Source: Polytrichum commune (taxonomy: Eukaryota > Streptophyta > Polytrichopsida > Polytrichales > Polytrichaceae). From it: a stretch of DNA of 60,000 nt. Positions 51,646-60,000 of the stretch are shown piece by piece. The notes under the pieces are model-generated. The model worked only from the letters and a program-made list of their open reading frames with translations, searched no databases and was not told the origin of the DNA. A program made the position numbers and the translations under genes. The stretch's first letter is position 1. Every line of letters begins with the position of its first letter. The stretch lies in NCBI GenBank assembly GCA_950295325.1, contig OX485808.1, positions 43,239,180 to 43,299,179 of the forward strand, given 5' to 3'.

Positions 51646-53700
51646 TTGCAGGATTGGATACGAGTCGGAATTATAAGGTGCGTGGTAGCATCTAGCATGC
51701 CCCAACTGACCATAGGTTAAATGTAGTTTTCTTTAATATATGTTGAAGTATTTTTCAATTTAGACTATCAAGAGCCTATAAGGAGCATCGGCAGATGTAC
51801 TCATTGGAATCCTCATTTCCTTCAAGTTCTAGCAAGTCAAGCTTTTTCAGATCGAAGTTAGCTGGTGTCTGTGTTTATTTGTGCGCAGACCATGGTATCG
51901 GTTTAAGGTTCACTGGGTGCGCAGCAATCGTTTTGAAAACATTGTTGGTTTTTGTACGTCAAGCGCAAGTGATAGCAACGTCACCACTATCTTCACTTCA
52001 CCAAGTTTGAGATTTTTAAATTTAGAAGTTAAGTACAGGTCAGGACGCAAAATCTATGGAAGGTCTTGAGTGCAGTGACTTGTTGTTTTTATTGCGGGAG
52101 AGTTTCTATCCACAGGACAACCTTAGTGATATTTCCAAATAAATTTCCGACCCTCAAATTTCGGAAGGGTGCGGGTCGACTCCCAACAAGTTGAACTCTC
52201 CGCAAAATCGATGGAAGGTATACGCTCTCTTGTCAGTCGCGGAAGCCTATTGAATAGAAAAACAGTGTGCAGATCTGTCATCAAAGCTAGTCCAAATACT
52301 TCAGATTATTCAGGGATTGATTTCACTTGGCTGGAGACCATCCGAAGCTGACCCCTTCGTTCCAGCTTTACGGAACTTTAATAGAGTCTTTTAGAAGGAA
52401 AAATCGCTGGTATCACTATATTCGTTAATTTGGGATTTTTTCGGCATTTTGAGACAATTACAAATATAAGAACATGGATAAAATCACATAGATTTTGAAG
52501 AATGTTGTAAGATGCAAATACTTTGAAGCGGGTGTTCATATCAAGAATCCAATTAAGAACTCATATCAAGATGGTTTAGGTAGGACGACCCAAACATTAG
52601 ACCATGTTGTTGTGGTCCATATATTAATTTGGTGCAGAACTGCTCCGATGTGAAGTGGTGCAAAGGAGCAGTATTTCAGCTCCATAATGAAGAGGTATTC
52701 CGAGAAATCCTGCTGGAGGCAGGCCTATGTTATCATGTCATTAACGAGCAAGCCAAAGCTATCACAGCAACTCCACTATCTTTCATCCTGCTTAAAGATC
52801 TCCGTGACACCTCAATGTTTTTGCCTGCACCAGAAAGTGATGTTCTTGAAGGTGAGCAAACTCTTCAGAAGAGACTTGAGAACCTTGCCCTGAACCCAAG
52901 CTCATTAAATGATTGGGACAGGTGCCTTGCAACCTACTTGTTGGGCAAGCTGAAATGCAAGGGTGAGGAGTGTACCATGTCTGGTGCATTGTTTTGGGTG
53001 AAGGACACAGAGCCCACAGGGAGTTGGGAAATCCAGGCTGTTCTTCTTGGAAGTGGATCAGGTTCAACTGGTGTTTCTAGTTACAACTAGGTGAACACCC
53101 TGTGTGCCAGGAAGGAGTTTCTCTACAAAGTTTCAGACCATGTTTTTAAGAAGCAGCAGTATTCGCAGTTGTCAACCATCCAAACATTGTCAAGTTCGTC
53201 TGCTGCAGCAATGACGAGAAGGAAGGTATGTGTTACTCAATATCAATTGGAAGAGGATGAGGACGAAGGGGAGGATGATGGTGATCCAAATGATGAAGAT
53301 GTTTCTTCTCGATACCACACATGTGTTTTCCAGTCAGCCCGAATTTTTTCTATAAATTATCACACAACCCCAACACGATCATTGTATATATTTTGTTTGG
53401 GCCAAAACCCACGATCATCACCTCTCCTTAACAACAATGCTTCACCACTTTGATCCCGAAGTCTTGGATGATGGCATCACATTGCGCGATCCAAAAATTC
53501 AGTCACCTTGGCACACATTTCAGCATCATTCAACTCGCAGCCGTCATATACGTGGTTTGCATCTTGTCTCCTAATTCATATTCTTGTTTCTTTATCCTCG
53601 CAAGCCTTTGCTTCTCGAAGTTAACGTTCTATATTCTTTCCACGCCAACCAATCGTGTGCCGAGTCAACGCTCATAATTGATGAGCTCGAGTACAAATTA

Positions 53701-55043
53701 CAGTCTAACCTTGATAATGTCACCCTTGTTAATAGAACACCTTGATATTGTCACCTAAAAGTTTGAAACCGATTTTCATAGTGTAAAACTCCCTCGTTAT
53801 TATCCCTATCACCCTTGATAATGTCACTATTTTTTTTCAAAATCCGTAGTGTAAATGTGATAATATCAAGTATGGATGGATTGTGTGGGCATGGGTTCGA
53901 TATTATTGTTCATGGGTGAGCATGGGCTAAAGCAAAGCATATTGGGGGTCATTGAATGAGCTCTCATTCAATGCTTTCGGCATGATATTCATGGTGAGGT
54001 CAAGAAAGTTAGATGGGTTTAATGCTTTTGTACTCTCCCATATCACTATCTTGTTCCTTCCACCAAATGTGACTTCAATTGTTCAGCCTTTGGATCAAGG
54101 AGTGATTGCAGCATTCAAAATGTGTTATAAGCGCAAGCTTGTTGCCTGGACTTTGCAACAAATTGATAACAACTCAAATGAAGATTTGGGGAAATTGAAT
54201 GTTGATGTATTTCAAGCTATGCTATGGTGTGTGGCGGCATGGCATGAATTAGATGATCAAACCATTAGAAATTGTTGGAGAAAGTCCGCCATATTGCCTG
54301 TAGAGTGGAATGCAGATATAAACAATCTTGATGAACGTATGAAGTCCAAAATGGAGGAAGCAACTTTGGAATTGGGTAGACTCATCGCCGCATTAAATTT
54401 GGGTTTGGATGTTGAAGGCAAGCCTGTAGAAAAGCTTTGTCCTTTGGAGTACATAAACATGGAAGGTGAAGATGATTTTGAGGTGGAATTTTCTACTAAG
54501 GAGCTTGTGCAATTAGTGCAAGATGGCGAACACGTTCTTGATTCCATGGAAGTGGACCCATTGATTGTTGATAGCAGTGATGATGAGTCTAAAGTAGTGA
54601 AGCTAAGCGATGCACAAAAATATGCTAAAGATGTTTTGAATTTTATGGCTAGCCAAGGTTCTCAGATTTTCAACACTCATGAGTTGTTAGAAATGGAAAA
54701 AAATCCATGACAAACTCATTAGAATTGGTGTTGCACATTTAACATCAACAAAACAATGTGACATTAGAAGCTTCTTTGTCACTTGTGAGAGGTCTTTACC
54801 TAATCTCAATGACACATTATGATGTGCTCTTGTTGTTATTCACAATTTTGAATTAGATTTTACATTCAAAAACATTGAAGTCTCGTATTTGTTTTTTTTA
54901 ATTATAATTATATTTTGATTTTCTACATATTTTTTGATAATATCACATTATGCACAAAATGTGACATTATCAAGTATGTCACACCTTGTTTATATCACAC
55001 TTTTTGGTGAAACGGAGGGTGTGACATTATCAAGGTTAGGGTG
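53701..55043 (+). mobile_element. Pogo/Tigger-like (Tc1/mariner superfamily) element, internally deleted
   Basis: Ends CAGTCTAACCTTGATAATGT and, reversed, CACCCTAACCTTGATAATGT, each flanked by TA (53699-53700, 55044-55045), the target dinucleotide of this superfamily. Several further TTGATAATGTCA or GTGACATTATCAA copies occur just inside both ends (for example 53812, 54960), as expected of transposase-binding sites. The interior keeps only the C-terminal part of a DDE_1-type transposase. 1343 bp, shorter than a full element. Confidence 0.85.
53952..54710 (+). pseudogene. C-terminal fragment of pogo/Tigger/jerky-type DDE transposase
   Basis: 252 open codons. Near residue 35, ILFLPPNVTSIVQPLDQGVI matches the conserved DDE_1 block that follows the last catalytic region in pogo, Tigger and CENP-B-related proteins. 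RNCWRKSAILPV is the usual C-terminal box, followed by an acidic tail (DSSDDESK). The helix-turn-helix/CENP-B DNA-binding half and the first catalytic aspartates are missing; the ATG lies in sequence that looks joined by deletion. It cannot be an active transposase. Confidence 0.85.
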
Positions 55044-55045
55044 TA

Positions 55046-55815
55046 CATACACGGTTATTAGCATATTATCTAGATAATCTCTTGCAATGAATCTCTTCAC
55101 ATGAATCAACTTTTAATAGATCTTGATTTGTCTGATTACCCCCAATTTCGTTGGCCTGAAAGATAATAAGCCAAATTTTGATTGGATGCAAATCTTGTGC
55201 ACTCGTCCCTCGCGATATTTTTTTGCGCGCCTTTGATCCAGGCCAAATAAAAAAAACTCCATACTCTCCATGAGAGTGACTATTCCAATATCAAATATAT
55301 TTTTCTTATGTAAAACTTGAGCTTCTAATTTTGGCATCAATGATTCTAAGTAGCGCTAAAAAAAATTCTATAAGGGTTCAGCTATACCTAATGCCATCTT
55401 CATGCCAAAAAACCCTACTCTACATATTATTCTAGCACCGCTGATATAAAGAGCTTCTGCCATGCCAATGGTAGAAACCTAATTTCTAGACAATATCAAA
55501 CTATTTGAAATTCTAGTCAAAGTGATGCCAAAACTAATTTTAAGGGCTTTTAGGATTTTTGTTTTGGTTAACTCCGTCTTAACATCAGTTTCGCCAGCAA
55601 CAACCCTAACAAGAACTGGATCCGAAATTACATGCAACGAATCCCTAAAATATTCAAAATCTCTAAGCCTCACTTTACGATTGCCTCGCCGTATTGTGGT
55701 TCCTTACAACAAAGGCAAATCTTGATTTAACATCATACAACATGCTGCATCAATATTCATATGTTGAGGATTATTTATATTTCTCAATTTGCTATTATGT
55801 GTAAATCGACCCACA
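55046..55815. other. Intergenic, no gene seen
   Basis: Only short unrecognised frames. Confidence 0.4.
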
Positions 55816-55941
55816 ATTGGACGAAATCATTGCAAATGGTTACAAGATCTGGAAGAAGGAGGGGCTAGGGGCCGGTATACATATCGCAATGTATCGTGTT
55901 GTTGGCGAAAAACCGGAGGTGGTTGAGCTTTTTCAGCAATC

Positions 55942-56139
55942 GGCTTTGGTACATGTGCAAGTTCTTGAACAATTGGCTCTAATACTAGAGCAAATTCTTG
56001 TACAATTGGCTCTAGTACAAGTGCAGGATCTTGTACAATTGGCTCTAATATCGGAGCAAATTCTTATATAATAGGCTTTGGTATAGGTATAGGGTCTTGT
56101 AGAATTGGCTCTAATACCGGAGCAAGTTCTTCTAAAATT
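55942..56139. repeat. 33-bp minisatellite, six exact-length units
   Basis: Six consecutive 33-base units (11 codons each), alternating GGCTCTAATACTAGAGCAAA-type and GGCTCTAGTACAAGTGCAGG-type, each ending TTGTACAATT or a variant. No unit has gained or lost a base. On the minus strand most read as Pro/Glu/Val/Leu repeats (EPIVQ-type); both strands meet a stop in the fourth unit. Confidence 0.88.
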
Positions 56140-56500
56140 AGGTTTTCACGTGGAACAATGACAAGGGAAAACCTACAATTAGTTACAATTAGTGATATCC
56201 AATCCCTAAACCCCAACGATTTATATGATTCTGATGGCATATCCATTGCTAGTCCAATAGCCTCTAAACCCTCTACATTATGCATGGTATTGTTAGGTAG
56301 TCCAATAACCTCTAAAACCTTTTCATTATGCATGGTATCGTTTGGTTGTTCAATAACCTCTAAACCTCTACATTAGGCATGGTATTGTCAAATAATTCAA
56401 TCACCTCTACATCCTCTATATTATGTATGATATCATCTGATATCCTCTACATCCTCTATTTTATTCGTGGTATCATCTAAAATGTACCTTGGCATCCTCT
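56064..56500 (-). pseudogene. Repeat-coding frame of unknown function, broken (low confidence)
   Basis: The minus strand is open for 89 codons (56333-56064) through both minisatellites: MHNEKVLEVIGLPNNTMHNV... then ESYKSLGFRDWISLIVTNC, then LEELAPVLEPILQDPIPIPK. Period lengths in multiples of three suggest it once coded for a repetitive protein. A TAA in the fourth 33-bp unit and a 1-base loss in the third 48-bp unit break the frame on either side. No family recognised. The opposite strand has a rival 84-codon frame (55817-56071). Confidence 0.3.
56251..56490. repeat. 48-bp minisatellite, about five units
   Basis: Units start AGTCCAATAGCCTCTAAACC and include TTATGCATGGTAT. Units 1, 2 and 4 are 48 bases, unit 3 is 47, and unit 5 is partial. 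Lies 111 bases from the 33-bp array. Confidence 0.85.
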
Positions 56501-57280
56501 TCAGTGTGTGTGGTATTATTTGAATTCATTAATACTACATGTTGCACATGGCCACAAGGGTCACAAGGGTTGGTATATTCATATTTCGGCATGTTGAAAA
56601 TTCTATGTAAGATTTTGATAGATTATCAAATGTGTATAGATTGTCACAAAAATGATGTATTAGGATCAAATCAAAATTACTGTTGTGTTGAGTGAAAGAC
56701 AATGTATTCAAATAAGTAAGAGAAGGCAAGATCAACATTTTGGTGAGTTTATAAATGGCGAGTTTGAGATTTTGTGACGTTTCCCTGAAAATATGAAAAT
56801 GGAGACATATAGCTTACTGTTGCAAGTAGATATATCTTCAGTTTTTTAACGTGAAAGTATTGCTTTTAGTTTTATGGTGGCTATATGAGATTCCAGAGAG
56901 GTTTTACATCAACTGAATTATCAAGGTGCCCCTAATTTTTGAAAACCCAAAACATATGTCTCCTCTGCTTTTCGCTACGTTTCGTGAACAATCTAAACTT
57001 TGTGTACCCCAATTTCTATTGTTTGAATGTATCAGCTATTGCATATGGCCCAAATTTTGGGATTTTTAGTGGCCATGGGCAAGCAATAACTTGTCTGTGA
57101 ATGCGTGTTAAAGCCTTTAACCCTTGTCTTGAATGAAAAAAATTGTGCATAGGTCGAATATCTAAGCATCCCCTATTTTGGCAATTCAAGTTTTCACCCT
57201 TTCGAGAGGCCTTAATCATGAAGTCATTCAACTTCACGTGATATGTGTGGAACGCTTTAAACCTTTAGATATGAGGGCCA
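56500..57280. other. Intergenic, no gene seen
   Basis: No recognisable frame or repeat. Confidence 0.35.
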
Positions 57281-57289
57281 CTATTTGCT

Positions 57290-57600
57290 CTTTACTCCTA
57301 CTATTTATTATTTATTATTTATTATTTATTGTCAACTATTTACTATGTATTATTTATTGTGTATTATTTTATTTTATGTTATTTACTATTATTTACTATT
57401 GACTATCTATTCATTAAAAAAATTAATTACTGTATTTTATTTTATTTTAAATTGTAAACTATTTACCATTTGGTTTTTATTTTTATTTTTTAATATATTT
57501 TTTCTATTTTCTATTTTATGTTTACAATCTACTATTTACTTTGTATAGTTTATTGTCTACGACGATAATATTTATTATTTATTGTCTATTGTCTACTAGT
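57290..57600. repeat. Low-complexity TATTTAT/TATTTACT region
   Basis: Strings of CTATTTATTATTTATTATTT and TATTTACTATT variants over 300 bases. The apparent frames of Phe, Tyr, Leu and Ile across it are compositional. Confidence 0.9.
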
Positions 57601-57639
57601 GTTCATAGATCTAGAAGATCTATAAAACTAATTAAATAT

Positions 57640-58765
57640 AGAACATTCTTTCACGGGCACTTGCTTATTTGGATGTTGCTCTATCATCAATGCAAGGTTG
57701 ATTGGTGAAGACCATGAGCTTTATTGGTGCATTGCCACCCTTAGGAACAAAACAATGGCTTATGGTAGTGATGTTTCTCTTGGGTGGTTTGTCTGTTATA
57801 CGGTTGCCATGGCTGGGAGCTCACTTGCTAAACAACCGAGTAGGTTTTTAAAAGGTACTTGTAACCCTCAACTGTTTTGGGACCTTCTTGTGGGATGTAG
57901 AGTACCTAGGTGTCCCTCCAAAGATTGGCATGCCTATAAAGTATGTGTCATCTTCATATTGTTAAGCTCTCCAACAAGCTTGCAACTTGTAGAGCACCTT
58001 CTAAGATTTGGTCATATAGCAAAATATATAATTGCTCAGGTAAAATTTCCCTCTTTACCTTTCTTACATGTCCATGTGGCAAGATGCACTAGTCATTGTT
58101 GTGCCAGTTTTCACCATGTCATACATCATTGATGTGCAAATGAGACCATGTCCGCAACAACTCAAGTTGGGTTGTTTTTTCTTACACACAATTATAAGGA
58201 TAACCAATAGTACTTTCTTTGGTATGCTAATTGAGAGGTGAGGAGGGATAAAAAGGTGCATGGATGACAGTTACCACATTCACAACTATGACTCATATTG
58301 TGGTAGTTGCACAAGCATGCATGCATGCAATCAACATTCTACATTGATGTATGGATACAAACACAAGCAGTTTTCCATGATTCATCTGTACACAAACATG
58401 CTCCACTTGAAACTCTTGAATTTCAAAAAAATTGGAGTTACTTTTCATTTGTTTGGAGTTTAGGTAAATTTTCTACAAGTAACACCATAAGCTGATTAAG
58501 TGCTTGGCCCTAGCAGCTGGAGCACAATCTTGTAGTCCAAGATGTGAAATTTCAGTTTGAAACCCTCCCTCTTATTTCTCACTTCGAGTATATTGTTGTC
58601 CGGTATCCATGTAATTCTTACACAAATATGCAATTCTCTTTAAGTTTCTGGGACTTTGAGTGTTTTGGTCTTCAAATTTTGTTTTCAGCTCACCTTGGAG
58701 TCCTAGGATGGAAGTGGAGAATGTGTCTTTTAGAATCCAGAAACGTTATTTCTATAAGCATTAGA
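57640..58765. other. Intergenic with one unrecognised 144-codon frame
   Basis: The plus-strand frame 57698-58132 (starts MIGEDHELYWCIATLRNKTM) has protein-like content in its first 80 codons (LGWFVCYTVAMAGSSLAKQ), then turns low-quality. No family was recognised and no splice context is convincing. Confidence 0.25.
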
Positions 58766-58844
58766 GTATCATAGAGCTTGAATTTTTGGGAAAGTCATGG
58801 GCCTTGCCGTGCAAGTTGAATTGAGTTTTGATCACTATGCCAAA
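58760..58844 (+). repeat. Direct repeat, copy 1
   Basis: CATAGAGCTTGAATTTTTGG through ATCACTATGCCAAA, matching 59909-60000 base for base in length over the final 75 positions, with about 12 substitutions. Confidence 0.8.
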
Positions 58845-58883
58845 GCACGTCATGCAATGTCAAAAACGAGGGGGGCAATCGAG

Positions 58884-59438
58884 TCAACGAAACCTCCAAG
58901 GGATGGGAACATTGCACACGGGAGGGTTTAGATAGAGGTTGCGAGCCACGTTGCAAACCTTGGAATCCTCATGGGAGCAAAGGTCGTCGATTATTGTCAC
59001 ATACCTCTCCAGGCATTGTATGGGTTTAGCACAATAATAATATATTTGTTCTATGATCAACACTTCAAGGTCATGCATGCGTTGTAGGATTTCCACAAGC
59101 TTGCGCACGACGTGCCGAGCTTCAAATCGGGGTCCATGGTGTTCAAGCATGTTGTATATTACATGCACGCCTTTACGCCTCATGAAGTATTGCAACACCA
59201 GAAGTTTGGTGGTGTTGATCAGTGGATTGAGAAGCACACAAACATTTGCCACACGGGAACCATCCAAGTCGTTGAGGTCCACGAGCTCCAACGACCGTAC
59301 ATACCACATGATTTCAACGCGTCCGCTTTTCAAGCTTTTGTTTTTATTCACCAACTTGTGTATTAGCTTCCTTGGATGTGTACTACGGATGTTGTTGCTC
59401 TTGCAAAGCTTGGCCATATTTTGGCCGGTTGGACGCAC
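58884..59438 (-). CDS. Unrecognised helical-protein reading frame, possible TFIIS-N/LW-like fold
   Basis: 184 open codons on the minus strand, with no ATG at its start (first codon GTG, an in-frame TAA just upstream), so it is probably an internal or last exon or a fragment. Composition is convincingly protein-like: LKSGRVEIMWYVRSLELVDL, SRVANVCVLLNPLINTTKLL, VLQYFMRRKGVHVIYNMLEH, VVRKLVEILQRMHDLEVL, HEDSKVCNVARNLYLNPP. The alternation of amphipathic helices, a basic YFMRRKGV turn and a late SHEDSKVCNVAR recalls the TFIIS N-terminal (LW)/HEAT-like helical domains of transcription-associated proteins, but this is a resemblance, not an identification. It ends PIPWRFR then TGA. Could be a gene fragment carried by a repeat. 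Confidence 0.45.
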   Translation of the reverse strand: MRPTGQNMAKLCKSNNIRSTHPRKLIHKLVNKNKSLKSGRVEIMWYVRSLELVDLNDLDGSRVANVCVLLNPLINTTKLLVLQYFMRRKGVHVIYNMLEHHGPRFEARHVVRKLVEILQRMHDLEVLIIEQIYYYCAKPIQCLERYVTIIDDLCSHEDSKVCNVARNLYLNPPVCNVPIPWRFR

Positions 59439-59635
59439 GGCTTAGGCTCAATCCACGTGAGGAAATTAGTCGTTGCTCCCTCCGATTCTTTTAGTAGGGG
59501 CAACTATGTTAGAATTGCCCAACATGTTGCGAGCGAGACAACGGGAGCAAGTCAATGCGCCCAATTTCAAAAGCCACGCAATCAATGAAACAAATAGGGC
59601 CTCGAGACATTTAATAAATGGGGTGATTTATTTAA

Positions 59636-59780
59636 GCAAAAGCAAAAGGATAAAAATCAGAACATAAATAAAAGTAAAAAGTAAAAAGTAACAGTAAATG
59701 TAAGAGTAACATAAAAGCACAAGCGAAAGTAAAAGTAAAAGAACAAGTACAAACACAAGAAAAAGTAAAAGTAAAACCAT
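59636..59780. repeat. Low-complexity (AAAAGT)n-like tract
   Basis: Repeated AAAAGTAAAAGT with GAACAAGTACAAACACAAG interruptions; purine-rich on the plus strand. Non-coding. Confidence 0.85.
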
Positions 59781-59908
59781 AACCCAACCCCATTCAATCA
59801 TCCCCTAAGTCAAGAAGTCACTCTCTAAGCCATGTGTTGAACTCCTTATCTTGTTCAGCACTAAGGGCATTCCTCTCAAAAGTATGAAAAATCTGAAATC
59901 CTCCACCT

Positions 59909-60000
59909 AATAGAGCATCATAGAGCATAGAGCTTGAATGTTTGGGAAAGCCGTGGAGCTTGCTATGCAAGTTGATTTGAGTTTCAATCACCATGCCAAA
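59909..60000 (+). repeat. Direct repeat, copy 2 (runs off window)
   Basis: Matches 58760-58844 and continues to the window edge, so the full repeat unit may be about 1156 bases or longer. Confidence 0.8.

Larger units (their letters stand above)
50811..53340 (+). pseudogene. Possible gene remnant with several exon-like pieces, family unknown
   Basis: ATG at 50811 opens MAEHSSDLSRA up to a GTGAGA donor. Later pieces: 51795-51890 (Ser-rich, LESSFPSSSSKSSFF) and 52629-53090, the best one: after GGTGCAG an open 153-codon stretch with balanced composition (CKGAVFQLHNEEVFREILLE, then LRDTSMFLPAPESDVLEGEQ, LNDWDRCLATYLLGKL, CKGEECTMSGALFWVKD). It continues after a TAG with FLYKVSDHVFKKQQ, and an acidic stretch (EEDEDEGEDDGD) near 53260. 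I could not name the family. The intervening MITEs at 51056-51643 would sit in an intron. The TAG at 53088 and lack of linked splice sites suggest decay, but a genuine gene with unrecognised exon limits is not excluded. Confidence 0.3.

Noticed and set aside
57178-57548. Plus-strand frames rich in Phe, Tyr, Leu and Ile resembling membrane proteins
   Set aside because: Translation of TATTTAT low-complexity DNA.
1-60000. CRISPR array, bacterial operons, tRNA or rRNA genes
   Set aside because: No regular short-spaced repeats with unique spacers, no ribosome-binding-site/operon structure and no cloverleaf or rRNA core sequence were found; the window is plant nuclear DNA.

Overview
The window is plant nuclear DNA from a large, repeat-rich, gene-poor genome. 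The main evidence is one complete multi-exon cytochrome P450 gene of the CYP711 (MAX1) type with GT-AG introns, surrounded by plant-type Ty3/gypsy retrotransposons, several MITE families and decayed DNA-transposon genes. The species cannot be named from the sequence. CYP711 together with a pogo/Tigger-like remnant and a DUF4371-type hAT-like remnant would fit a non-seed vascular plant such as a fern or lycophyte, but that is only inference. No rRNA, tRNA, CRISPR array or organellar DNA was seen.

Layout. Positions 1-9735 hold no convincing gene: AT-rich DNA with MITEs (4069-4408, 6299-7486), repeat fragments and a few weak exon-like pieces. Positions 9741-28014 are a nest of two LTR retrotransposons. 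The outer one is a minus-strand chromovirus with 360-bp LTRs, a tRNA-iMet primer site and a CAAAC target duplication; it is old and broken by stops, frameshifts and a catalytic-site substitution. Inserted between its gag and protease is a plus-strand Ty3/gypsy element (13958-25463) with 2147-bp LTRs that look identical and one intact 2079-codon gag-pol frame. Positions 28015-41300 are mostly non-coding, with two Tourist-like MITEs, an 83-bp hairpin MITE, a 120-bp hairpin, a (TA)n tract, a decayed hAT-like transposase gene (34298-35818, minus) and several tandem arrays.

Positions 41803-48548 carry the CYP711 gene: six exons with compatible phases encoding 529 residues, with all P450 hallmarks. 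Members of this family oxidise carlactone in strigolactone synthesis. Its 5' flank and introns are full of tandem duplications and copies of one MITE family. Positions 49594-60000 hold a G-run-bounded foldback element, two adjacent palindromic MITEs, a possible gene remnant (50810-53340), a pogo/Tigger-type element with TA target site and 1343 bp total length (53701-55043), two in-frame minisatellites (33 bp x 6 and 48 bp x 5), and near the right edge an unrecognised helical-protein reading frame (58884-59438, minus) flanked by a direct repeat.

The only gene that looks like an intact host gene is CYP711; the only element that looks capable of autonomous activity is the inner retrotransposon.
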